This document shows, piece by piece, positions 11,945 through 22,254 of a stretch of DNA of 38,302 nt. Within the stretch, counting starts at the first letter, position 1; each line of letters opens with the position of its first letter. A program made the translations under genes and the position numbers. The stretch comes from Mnemiopsis leidyi (taxonomy: Eukaryota > Ctenophora > Tentaculata > Lobata > Bolinopsidae): positions 988-39,289 of the forward strand of contig JH153122.1 in NCBI GenBank assembly GCA_000226015.1. The letters are read 5' to 3'. The notes under the pieces are model-generated. The model did not search any database and was not told where the DNA came from. It saw nothing but the letters and a program-made list of their open reading frames with translations.

Positions 11945-14175
11945 CGTTTCCAAATGAAATTTTTGATGCCTCCTCATTTTAAACGTCGTCATTTGAATGC
12001 GATTTTTAGGAGCATTTTCTCTCCTGAAGAACTCGTTAATTGATAATTTTAATTGTTGTACAGCATTAGAGGATATGTGGTCGGAACAGTGGTTTACAAG
12101 TTAGCCTCGTCGTCGTGTTTCACTCACTTCGTTCTAAATGAAACATGGCTTGGGTTGACTTGGGGAATCTCCTGTTCACTACAGCTAGTCTGATAGTGCC
12201 ATATATTTTGTACATAAGAAAAATATTACTTTGATTGTAGGTTAATTTGGGTGACGGTTATTAAGTTCTTTGCCGAAGTGATATGATATATATTTATGTT
12301 TGTTTACGAGGGGTCAGGAGATTTTTGACATGTTGAACTTTTCATGATCAGTCAGTGGAAATTATTCCATTTTTAGATAATAGACACGGTTCTCTATTTG
12401 CCGTGCTTGCATGCCAAGTCACTGCATGACACTATTAATTTGAGGAGAAAAACTTAAGAATTTTTTGTTTAAATTTGTTATGGTTGTTTTCAAAAAAAGT
12501 ATTGATATGTTTACTACCATATCAATATTACTTCTGTCAGGAATTTCAACGTCTCTAGTCCCTGTCTTCTTCAGAAGGCAGTAACAACTCCGAATTTACT
12601 ATCTGTAAGGTGCTGTCGATTTTCAATAGCCGACTTACTGATATCAGTTGCTAAGTTAGGGTTAAATGTCATATCGTCTAATGCAGATTGACAAGTTAGT
12701 TAAACTGTGGGTTCTCTTGAATTTAAAATATTTATTGATTTTCAAAAGTTTAGTTTTTTAATCTTATCAAGTTATCTTTACTGCCCCTTTTGGTCAAAAG
12801 ACTCTCTTTAAGTCTCGAGTAATTCTCACGTAGATTTACCAGACAAAAGTAACTTTTAATTCTATTCTGTTTGCAAGGCAGCTCCCTGCTGTAAATTCCT
12901 GGCTGTAGTCGTTCACATAAAGTGCCTACAATCTAATATTTCGTAGTCTACCCTGAACTAACTGTCTGGCATTTGAATGCAGCTGCCTTACTTTCTAATG
13001 TTCTTGTTCGTGGCCTTTGCTTCTGTTACTCAAGTTTAAATCTTTATGTAGGTGACTATGTGAACGGCTCGGCCCGTTCAGGCTTAGCCCTTGCCTGGGG
13101 CCGGTATTATGTTAACATGTTTTCGGAAAAGCTAAATTGACTCGAAGTTGTTCGTTGATTATTTGGTTGGTGTAGTTTAGATTGATCAATTATTAAAGTG
13201 AACTACTGCAGTGACCTATGCGAGTTTACTAGAACTCTGGTGGCTGTTTTCACTAAGAGTACATACTGATTATCAGTTATGAAGTCTGCGTATTCCCCAG
13301 TGGAAGGTGGAGGGCTGTAGTAATTATATCCCTCGACAGGGAGTTATCAATTTTTGCCCGAATTTACCCTGATTTTACATAAACTTCATTTTTTTAAAGT
13401 TTCAAGGTGCTTTGAAGACTCAAAAAATGACACCACAAACTAAAATAGTACCCAGTTACCTTCCAAAGTCATGAAATAGAAATAAGGTTGAATTTGTTGA
13501 TTACAATTCTTATGAACAAATAGTTAATAAAACACTTCTGTCCCCTATTCTTAAATGGTAACGCTTAATTTAACCGAGGTGCTTTCAACTTTTCGTGATT
13601 CGCCCTAGCCCCTAAGTCATGCGGATGATTTTGAATAAGCGTGACAAAAAAGATCTAGGCGACACTTTCCGAAAAATACATTAACTTAAAATTTTACCCT
13701 AGATTATCCTATTCCTAGTTTCTGTTTGGAAAAACAGGCATGGGCTGAGTGATGTTGATCCAAGGGCAGAAAGTAGTTACTTAGATATTTCATGTATTTA
13801 AACTAGTCCGATTCGATTCATTGATTCAACAATCAATTTACTGCGCACCAATCAAATGATCACGAGTAATATCCCTAATTAGTCAATATTCATTAGTAAT
13901 ATTATGGATAATCTCCTTAATCTTAATCGGGTTCAAGTTCGATTTCATTCCATTATTGACTCATTGATATGATTCAAAGATTCGTTAAGTTCTATTTTTC
14001 TAATGTTTGATACGAATACTTACTCGCTAGTACACAAATTGATTAGCTGTAACAGTATAGTAAATTTTAGAGACCATACTAGATACAGACTTATTTGAAA
14101 TTTGTGTTGTAATTTGGAGTATTTGGTTATGTCTTCAAAAACAAAGAAAATGACTGTCTCTTTTCACTTATAGTT
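11945..14175. other. ASXL 3' UTR and gene-free intergenic DNA
   Basis: No exons could be supported. The first part is presumably ASXL 3' UTR. A small hairpin with 10-bp arms (TATTGATATG and its complement, 8-nt loop) sits at about 12501-12528. The rest is AT-rich with no long frame, no tRNA pattern and no tandem array. Confidence 0.4.
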
Positions 14176-14309
14176 TTGTCGAGGTGTTACTCGACTCGCG
14201 CGCGGCTCGCAGCTTTGCTGCTCTCTGTGAGTGTGCTCTGGCGAGAACGGTCTATCGTTTCGACAATTATATTGTCTGACTTTGTCCGACCCTCTGCCTC
14301 TAGGTGTAA

Positions 14310-14781
14310 GGGGTCGTTCACATATGACGTCATCACTGCACCTAGGAGGGGAGGGGGGTTTCCAAATGATGATGATTGATGACGAGGGGGGAGGGGGGTT
14401 TAGCCAATGATGATGTCATCAAAAATTTTTAGGATTTATAGGACTTTTTTGAAAATTTTTGATTTCTTTTGAAAATTTTTATCAGAATTTTACCAAATCA
14501 GAAGGAAAATTTTCAAGTAAAAATCCTGACTCAGAAATCTGGTGAAATACTGTGTTTTCACTGACATAGTATTAGTATAGAAAATTTCAAAAGTGACTGC
14601 AAATTTAAAGACCAAAAATCAAGTTTTTTTGACATAAAGTAGGGGGGTTCTGACTGCGATGATGTCATTATGTTAATTTACCTCTGACATTTAGGGGGGT
14701 TTTGTCATGATGATGAATGATGACGGAAGGGGGGAGGGGGTAAAAATTACCGAAAATTTGCTGTCATATGTGAACGACCCC
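14310..14781 (+). mobile_element. MITE copy 1, TAA-flanked (PIF/Harbinger-like)
   Basis: The element begins GGGGTCGTTCACATATGAC and ends with the matching inverted sequence GTCATATGTGAACGACCCC. TAA stands directly outside each end (14307-14309 and 14782-14784). A 3-bp TAA/TTA target duplication and short terminal inverted repeats are typical of PIF/Harbinger elements. The 472-bp interior is non-coding, with runs of GGGGAGGGGGG and ATGATGATG near the ends. It interrupts the larger inverted-repeat element and so is the younger insertion. A deleted relative lies at 18830-19037. Confidence 0.8.
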
Positions 14782-14947
14782 TAAGGTAACCTGTCTGAGG
14801 TTCCTAGGTACGCGGACCCTGCTCTCCTGGTATGTGGTAGTGGTTCCAACGTTTCCAGTTTCGTTAGACGGATATCATCTCGTCAAAGATACTATCACGG
14901 ATCATCTTGTCTCACGTTGTGACCCTTTTCGCGCGCGCCGGAGGCTG

Positions 14948-14966
14948 CCGCTTCGCGGCAGCAGGG
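14948..14966. repeat. Perfect GC hairpin, left copy
   Basis: GCTGCCGC-TTC-GCGGCAGC is an 8-bp perfect stem with a 3-nt loop. It lies within a block that also contains TTGTCTCACGTT and CGCGCG. The same hairpin with the same surroundings recurs in inverse orientation at about 15523-15543, outside the right arm of the large element. Confidence 0.6.
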
Positions 14967-15522
14967 CTTTGCAACGTGTAGCAAGGATGAAGGATCAGCA
15001 GCGAGCTGAGGTTGTCGAGGTGCTACCCGACTCGCGCGCGGCTCGAGTCAACCGTGAGGCTATGCTGTGTGCTGGCGACCTGTCCAAATTTGGACAACAC
15101 CGCGCATGTCACGTAAAAGCTACGCATGTCATGTACGTTGTCAGACGTTGCCTGACCTGCTGCCGCAACGCAAGGCAACATGTACGAGCTTATACATTGT
15201 ACTGGCATAGAAGTTGACGAGATTATATGTATAATTGTCTACCGTTCAAACGTTAACGGGTGATGCGCGTCATCAGTCTTGTACGGCAGCGCGCACCCTC
15301 CTGACATTTTATTCTCATGACACATGAGGGTTGGACAAAGTCAGACAATGCGCGTCTAGAAATGCGTGATGGCCGCGACAGTAGGTCATTGACGAGATGA
15401 TATCCGTCTAACGGTCTCGCCAGGAGAGCAGCAAGCTGCGAGCCGCGCGCGAGTCGGGTTACACCTCGACAAGTTAAGTAAGCAATAGGCAATGAGGATT
15501 TGCTACATGTTGTATAGCCCCG

Positions 15523-15543
15523 CTGCCGCGAAGCGGCAGCCTC
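15523..15543. repeat. Perfect GC hairpin, right copy (inverse orientation)
   Basis: The reverse complement of this block contains the same GCTGCCGC-TTC-GCGGCAGC hairpin as 14948-14966, and is flanked by the same TTGTCTCACGTT and CGCGCG words. It indicates a further nested or neighbouring element copy beyond 15472. Confidence 0.6.
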
Positions 15544-15699
15544 CCGCTCGCGCGAACGTGAGACAAATGAGGATTGGATATTGAGTTAGGATCAGTTGGT
15601 CCGCTTTCCCGGCTAAACGTTTTGTACAGATTCTTTTTGAAATTGTAAGCTGCGAGAGTAGGGTATCAATATCATTACCGGGCGCTGTGTGGCTCTCTC

Positions 15700-15885
15700 T
15701 ACGGTCCCCTCGCGATGATACTCGACTTCGCAGCCTAAGGCTGAACGAGATCGTTTTGTTAGAACTAGAAGGATATAATCTCGCCCATGCGATTAAATAG
15801 CACTAGCAGAATTGTCGCGGTGATACCAGACTCACGCAGCTAAAGCTGAACGAGACGGTAGACGGATAATCTGATCTCGTCAAGT
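15700..15885 (+). repeat. Two diverged copies of the 70-80 bp end unit of the 14176-15472 element
   Basis: Both copies follow the order seen in the larger element: a GATGATACTCGACTTCGCAG-like start, a central AGCTNAAGCTGAACGAGA stretch, then GACGGATAATCT-ATCTCGTCAA. The copy at about 15813-15882 is the clearer. They are more diverged than the arms at 14176 and 15472, which suggests an older family with conserved internal structure. Confidence 0.45.
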
Positions 15886-18238
15886 GTTACAACTGACAAA
15901 TTTCGGCAGGAAAAATGTTTCACGTTGATTTATCTTTATTTCTGAACCTTCTGGAATTATCCAAGGTCGTTATCATAATGATAATCATATCGTGAATAAA
16001 AATTGCATTTATAAGAATATTATTACACAGTAGGTTATCAGTAGGTTGTGTGTTCAAGCCTAGACTGTGGACGCCGGCACCGTCCCGACAAGGTACTAAC
16101 ATATGCTAAAATTGAAATAAAATAATTTCTTAATAAATTACAATAGGATAAATAACACATTCAGCTTACCAACATATTGACCTGGCCCAGACCTGATAAA
16201 TCGAGTGCGAAATACTGAGAATTGCTTTTTATTGTGATCATTTCTAGGATCTTCCTTGAGCAAAATGCAAAAATAAATTCCAAACCAACTATAAAATATG
16301 ACTATGTGTGCAAATTTGTTAATTAAAAAACTTGACAGAAAGTTATACTGCAAACTGATTGGTCGCTGATAGTGTTAATTTTGGGGGATGCAACGTCAAC
16401 TACCATTTTAGAGTATTCTATATTCTAAGTCAAAGTGATCACTCACGCTGCTTATTGCACATGTTTTGATGTATCACAACACGATATAGTGCAACAGTTA
16501 AAATGACACTCTGGACCAACACGCAAAATTGGAATCGGTTCTCTTCTACCCATTTTATGTTCGTCTTTATCTTATCTTCAAAAGTGAGCTAAATTTATGT
16601 AGTTAAACTTGAAGACCACCCATTGCAAAGAAATCGAATTTGAGTAGAGTCCAATCAATCTTTAAAGAATTGATACCTAAAAAGGTCATACTAAAACAGC
16701 GGCACCGTCAGCAATAAAAATACCCGCGAACCAAACCATTAGTACCGGAATCAATTTGCCACGTGGTCATAACACATCAAGTTTGACAAATCTTATTTTA
16801 AAATCGTATTTAAAAAGTCAAACAGTTCTCTGATTTGATGCCAGTAGCACCTAATGTTCAGCTGTATATATTAGGCAGTTCTTTAATACCTTTGATACAT
16901 TCTTTATATTTGTCCTTGTACTCTTCTCCTTTTAGTATGAGTAGCACTGAGCACGGTCTGAAACAAACATTGAATCTTGTCATTTATGAAAATAATAAGG
17001 TCAGCATGACCTCATACGTGCACGATTGAGTTTTCCAACCAGCAAAATTTTGTTGGGAAAATTGAATCTTGAAAGCCCGTATCAACTACATCTTTCTTAA
17101 TCATTTCAACAAGATGATATCAATGATCAAAAAATTCGTCGCAAATTAAATTTTGGAGATAACTTAGCATATTCTATTTTACCTTTTTAGCAGCCAGTAT
17201 AACCACGTGAATCTACCATACAAAAACAATAAGTTTTGCTCCAGCTAAGTGTGTACGTCTACAGTCAAATCTAAGTAATCTTTTAATAATTGGTAATCAA
17301 ATAGTTTTAAAAGATCAGATGTATCCGCAAACAGACTCACGTGTTCGACCCAATAGCTGCTCCGAGGTCTGATCGGGCTGGCACGTACACGTACGGCAGC
17401 TTTTGTTCTTCGCATAATATCGGGAAGTGCGATATCACATCTGAAAGTGGAATATTCACTAACACTTCTTAGTCTTAAGTATATAGTTGAGTATTTCAAG
17501 AGATGTCTGAAATATAACCTTACTGAGCAATATGTATTCACAAACTGAAATAATCACTTACACAAAAGTTTATAGGTTAGTATTTTAACAGATGTTTTAA
17601 ATACACTTCACTGTGTAATCGATAAATTACTGTCGAATACTATTATATCATCTCATCGGGCCTTATTTGGGCGGCCCAATATCTACAAGGGCGATTTAAA
17701 AGATAGAAGTTAAAAGTTTTGTGAAAATTTCATATCTTTGCTGCTGCTCATTGATAGAATACTGGCAATTTTGAATCAGCTATCACTTACAAAGAATAAT
17801 GGACAGAAATTTCTATGATTTAATCGCTTCTGTAATCGCGTCACCAACCCACCCCCCCCCGTCCTTGCTGATATATGATTATGAGGACGATCTCTAACTG
17901 CTCGGTCAACGTATCGTCGGCACTCCTGTTATCTGTGTATCCCTTAACGTAATTTCTCGCTTTTGATACTGCTATGGATATGGATGGCGTTCTTAGGAAT
18001 GAAACGTAGATTGTCGCAGAGTTTCAAATAGCAAGCATTATCATCCCATTAGTAAATAAAATGTCGCTCCTCGCATCGCTAATGTAAGCCTTGAACAATG
18101 TTACTTGTGGTGCATGCCACCATTTTGTAGAATCTACAGATATCGAATTGTGCTGTCCGAACAAGCGTTAATTTAGAGGGTAAAATCACGCTCTTCGATT
18201 GCTTCTGGGCCCAATACTTTGCTTTGTGTACTTAAAAA
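15886..18238. other. Gene-free AT-rich stretch
   Basis: No supported exon, RNA gene or mobile-element protein was found. A C-homopolymer tract occurs near 17851-17860. Short frames on either strand look random in composition. Confidence 0.4.
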
Positions 18239-20911
18239 ATGTTAGCAATCGTGCTTACTTTACTTCCATTTGCATCACAGTCGCTCGTTAACAGAGGAGA
18301 AGTCATCCAGATAGCTAAACCGACGGACAGTTCTTCCTACAACATTGACGAAGTTCATTACAACCTTGCTCTTGATGAAGGGGACATCGTCGTAAAAGAA
18401 ACTGTAAGTTTTCTTGTGGGCAGTGGCTTCTTTACATCGTCATACAAGAAACAGTAAATTTTCTTCTTGGCAGTGGCTTCTTTACATCGTTATACAAGAA
18501 ACTCTAATTTTTTTCTTGGCAGGGGCTTCTTTACTGAATTATCTTCAGGCTTTTGTAATGCAGACGTTTTGCTCGGTAATTTGTTACCGGACGATTTAAC
18601 CAAAAGTAGGCGGCAACATTGAATTTAATGGACAGATGTTAAATGATGTACTTAAAGATCATAATGTCCGCGTAGAACCCATCGAGACAAACAGACTAAT
18701 AGTTTGAATATTTAACTTTGACTTATTAAATAGTTTTCGGTTTCAGCCAATAGTTTTCAATTCACTAAAGAGGCAACTAATGGTTCAGTTGGATACTGTT
18801 TAAGAGTCGCCTATAGAAATGAAGAATAAGGGGTCGTTCACACATGACGTCAGCAAATTTTGATAAAAATTTTCAAAAGAAATAAAAAATTTTCAAAAAA
18901 ATCCTATGAATCCTAAAAATTTTTGATGACATCATCATTGGCCAAACCCCCCCTCCCCCCCTCGTCATCAATCATCATCATTTGGACCCAACCCCCCCTC
19001 CCCCCCTAGGTGATGACGTCATATGTGAACCGACCCCTAAGGGAAATTATCTGCAAAGGTTGACCTCATGATCACCTAAAATAAAAAATTGTAATGTATG
19101 AACAGACAGGCACCGTGACTGTGGCAACTGCTTTTCGCTTGGTGAGATCCGTGGTCAAGTTCTGTCAAAACAGATGCAAAAATCATAACAGAACTGCATC
19201 TACATTTTACAAGCTACGTGTTAGATAATCTTAAACATGAACTATCATTGAAGAAGCTTTTGCAGTAAAAGATAGCTGCAAAGGTATGCTAAATTATGGG
19301 ACTTAGTCACTGGCCGTGTTGTTTTCGTATTTGGACAAGGATACAATATAGAGCAAACGGACTCAATTTCGGACAACGCGGCAATAATCGAACAAAAAAC
19401 TGAATTATGTCACCAATTTAAGTTGGACGCACCAATTTTATCTGTATCTGAGACCTGAGTACATTTGATGTATTTCAGGTAGAACGTGAAGAGTGGGAGT
19501 TTAAGATTTGGTGTCCGAAGGACTACGTCCCAAAAACCTGCCACATATCTCACTTTGGAAGTGAAATCAAAGGACTAAAGGTGTCGGGTCCATACAAAGA
19601 GGAAGAAGACCAGAGACCACTGACAAGTTGCAGCGCTAGGATAGTTCACATAAATAATAACCCGCCAGATTTTCTCCCAATGACAGTGGTTTGCACCAAA
19701 CGAGTGATTCCTGACCCCTGCAACCCGGACAATTTAATATACGCTCAAAATGTTTATTTTAGTCGCGACAGGACTACCAAAATCCAGTGTAGACCTGGGC
19801 TGGTCATGCAGGCGTGCGCTTTGTCTGTTATCGCTCCCGATTTTAGTTGGCTTAACATGGACCTTCCTGATGACACAGGTATAGTGTAATATAGGGCAGT
19901 GCTGGCATAGAATATCTTTAAAAACTAACCGATCGTAAAATAGAATGTGGTACTTCAACCTTTAATCGAAATCGTCTTCATTCGTTTTTAAAATGTTTTC
20001 GAAATTTCAAACTTAATCATTTTTAATTGTCGTGAATAAAAAACTTCACAGGTCTTTTACCAATAGTCAACAACACTTGCTCAATTAAAGATTGTGTTAA
20101 AGAAGGAGAAAACGTCAAAGGTGTCCCCTACAACTGTTCAATACAAGCAGTCTGTCTCCAAGACAAGGAAAACCCTACTGCAATGTGTGACACGTGCAAT
20201 GAGTCGGAGTGCGCGGCTCAGAATCTCACGTGCGGTAGAGTTAAGATTCCGGGCGAGGGATATGACCGGAAATGTGTCAACAAGACAAAACCTTGTGATA
20301 AAGACTCCCTGAAGGGATATAACTGTGAGATTTGTCTGGAAGGACAACCGGCATATTGTTCGGACAAGAACGAGTGTGAAGAAAATCCAGATATTTGCGG
20401 GGATGGGGACTGTATCAATACGGAGGGTGGGTACGAGTGTCAGTGTAAAACTGGACCTTGTCAAAGAGAGGGCTGTGAAGACGCCTTGTGTGGAAATAAA
20501 AGTTGTTATCAGCAGACAAACGAAAACTTCAAATATGCTATCTGTGGGGATGATGAAGCTCTTATCTTGGTTGAAGAGAAAGGAGATAATGCAGTATTAG
20601 AGTGCACTGGTCCAATCTACATGAAAATAGATGCTTGGTTTCTGGGGGAGGAGGAAGTAGTTCAGGCGTCAACTAAAAGTAAGTACGAGGTAAACAGGAC
20701 GAACCTTAAGGAGGAAACTTTGGTTACATGCCAACTGAAATCAAGGTGGATCGGCAAAATATCCCGACATTCTGTGCTTCTTCAGCCAATAAAGGTTAAG
20801 AGCAAAAACAAGAAAAAGTCAAAGAATAACAAAAAGTCAAAGAAAAATCCGGCGGTAAAGAAAAAAGGAAAATCAAAGAACAAGAATTCTAAGAAGAAGC
20901 GAAAGAATTAA
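18239..20911 (+). CDS. Secreted cysteine-rich protein: cbEGF, Ig-like domain and lysine-rich tail
   Basis: Three exons join in phase: 18239-18403, 19479-19878 and 20052-20911, giving 474 aa. Residues 1-15 (MLAIVLTLLPFASQS) form a clear signal peptide. Exon 2 is Cys-containing with beta-rich character and may be a diverged Ig-like fold. Residues about 190-290 are rich in Cys and N-glycosylation sites. Residues about 293-323 form a calcium-binding EGF domain (DKNECEENPDICGDGDCIN...YECQC). Cys373, Trp384 and Cys415 have Ig-domain spacing. The last 39 residues contain 21 Lys and one Arg. No transmembrane segment follows, so secretion to the extracellular matrix is inferred, with the tail likely binding polyanions. 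I do not recognise the orthologue. An ATTAAA overlaps the stop region. Confidence 0.8.
18386..18533. repeat. 50-bp tandem repeat, three copies, spanning a splice donor
   Basis: Units start at 18386, 18436 and 18486 and share ATCGT-x-TA-x-AAGAAAC, then TTTTCTT, then GCAGTGGCTTCTTTAC (GCAGGGGCTTCTTTAC in unit 3). Unit 1 contains the last coding bases of exon 1 and the real donor (ACT|GTAAGT). Unit 2 has AGTAAATT and unit 3 TCTAATTT at the donor position, so only the first retains a canonical donor. Confidence 0.8.
18830..19037 (-). mobile_element. MITE copy 2, TAA-flanked, internally deleted
   Basis: The ends GGGGTCGTTCACACATGACG and GTCATATGTGAACCGACCCC match the ends of the 14310-14781 MITE, again with TAA on both sides (18827-18829 and 19038-19040). 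The interior matches the left half of copy 1 in reverse orientation, including the paired G-run/C-run blocks and ATCATCATT words. It lacks roughly 260 bp. It sits in intron 1 of the secreted cbEGF/Ig gene. Confidence 0.8.
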
Positions 20912-21415
20912 AATTAAAAAATCATTAGTCGATCGGTCTTCAAATGGGTTAATCTGCGTCAGTGGATCTATTTATTTATTTATTTTTGCTTCATTAATAC
21001 GTCAGTGCTTATCTGAAGTGTAGTGTGCATAATCTTGCTTTAATCAATTTATAATAATCTTGCTTTAATCTTGCTAAGGAATGTCTTTGTTACTTTGTTA
21101 CTGCTAAAATTAAGGCAAGATTGAATTTAAGCTTTAATGCAAGTCACTAAAAGTTTTTTACGAACCGTCAGATGTAATATTTAAAGAACGTTCTTATTGA
21201 AGGGTCTATTTACATTTAACTATCCAATTATTATTTGCATTTACTTGGATATAGAGGGGACAGTTACACTTTCATTGTGTTGTTCGCGGAGGCAATGAAA
21301 CGAGCTAAAATAATTGTAGAAATATTTTCCTCATCCTCAGCTACATAGACATTGTCACTCAAATTATTTGTATTAATAGTAGTGTTGAAAGTATTAAAAC
21401 TTGGAGATAGACAGG
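20912..21415. other. 3' flank of the secreted-protein gene, non-coding
   Basis: AT-rich sequence with a TATTTATTTATTTATTT stretch near 20970 and a duplicated ATAATCTTGCTTTAATC word at about 21029-21070. No exon of the opposing NHP2 gene could be recognised here. Confidence 0.4.
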
Positions 21416-21644
21416 NNNNNNNNNNNNNNNNNNNNNNNNNNNNNNNNNNNNNNNNNNNNNNNNNNNNNNNNNNNNNNNNNNNNNNNNNNNNNNNNNNNNN
21501 NNNNNNNNNNNNNNNNNNNNNNNNNNNNNNNNNNNNNNNNNNNNNNNNNNNNNNNNNNNNNNNNNNNNNNNNNNNNNNNNNNNNNNNNNNNNNNNNNNNN
21601 NNNNNNNNNNNNNNNNNNNNNNNNNNNNNNNNNNNNNNNNNNNN
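21416..21644. other. Assembly gap (229 N)
   Basis: A run of N. The bases before it (CTTGGAGATAGACAGG) recur shortly after it (21668-21683), and a related TTATTTGCATTTACTTGG word occurs at 21231-21248 and 21652-21669. The gap therefore lies in a local direct repeat that probably defeated assembly. Its true length may differ. Confidence 0.95.
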
Positions 21645-21699
21645 GCATAATTATTATTTGCATTTACTTGGAGATAGACAGGATTATTTGCAAAATAGT

Positions 21700-22000
21700 C
21701 CCAGGAACCTGGGGGGGGGGGGGAGGGAGACCACGACATTTTTGACCTTTTGGCCTGGGTAATGTTGACCGTGACCTCGGTGATAATTTTGAAATGACCA
21801 TGGCCAAATGGTCAAAAATTATGACTATATCAAATTTTCAGCATAACCATGGTCAGATGGTCAAAAAATATGATCATTGTCGAGATGGCAACATGACCGC
21901 GGTTAAGATTTTAAAATTATGACGATCACAGTCAAATTTGGGACCATTGAAATTGGCAAAAATCAAAATTTTCTGGTCAGTGCCTAACCCCCCCCCCCAA
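21700..22000. repeat. G-run and degenerate CATGGTCA palindromic repeats
   Basis: A poly-G tract (21711-21722) is followed by several copies of words related to TGACCATGG and AATGGTCAAAAA in both orientations to about 21900, and by a C-run at about 21989. The region is low-complexity and foldable. No coding potential was seen. Confidence 0.5.
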
Positions 22001-22254
22001 AAAACATACAAGCATTGCTTGAAAACGAAATTCAATAAATTTGATTTGTATCAGCAAATAAAGAGTATCTGCTTAAGCTTCAGTGCAACAATCTTAATTA
22101 AACTGTAAAACAATCTAGTGTTTAATGTGAACTGCAGGGCCATAATTTCCATTTGGTTACCAGTTTAAGGCACCATTAATTAGATGAAAATAAGATACAC
22201 ATTCGAGATGTTTTAGCTAGGTAAAAGAAATGTATTAAAGAAATAAACACAAAC

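Larger units (their letters stand above)
14176..15472. mobile_element. GC-rich non-autonomous element with long imperfect inverted ends
   Basis: The left end starts TTGTCGAGGTGTTACTCGAC. The right end, read in reverse complement from 15472, starts TTGTCGAGGTGTAACCCGAC. The match continues through CTCGCGCGCGGCTCGCAGC and, with gaps, to ATTGTCTGACTTTGTCC, so the inverted arms are about 120-150 bp. A third copy of the end sequence lies inside at about 15014-15047 in direct orientation. Flanking GTT on both sides is a possible short target duplication. No transposase was found. A separate MITE is inserted at 14310-14781. The base composition differs sharply from the AT-rich surroundings. Confidence 0.6.

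Noticed and set aside
15023..15217. Overlapping frames on both strands in the GC-rich inverted-repeat element, considered as a transposase.
   Set aside because: They contain no DDE or other catalytic signature and arise from GC-rich repeats that lack stop codons.
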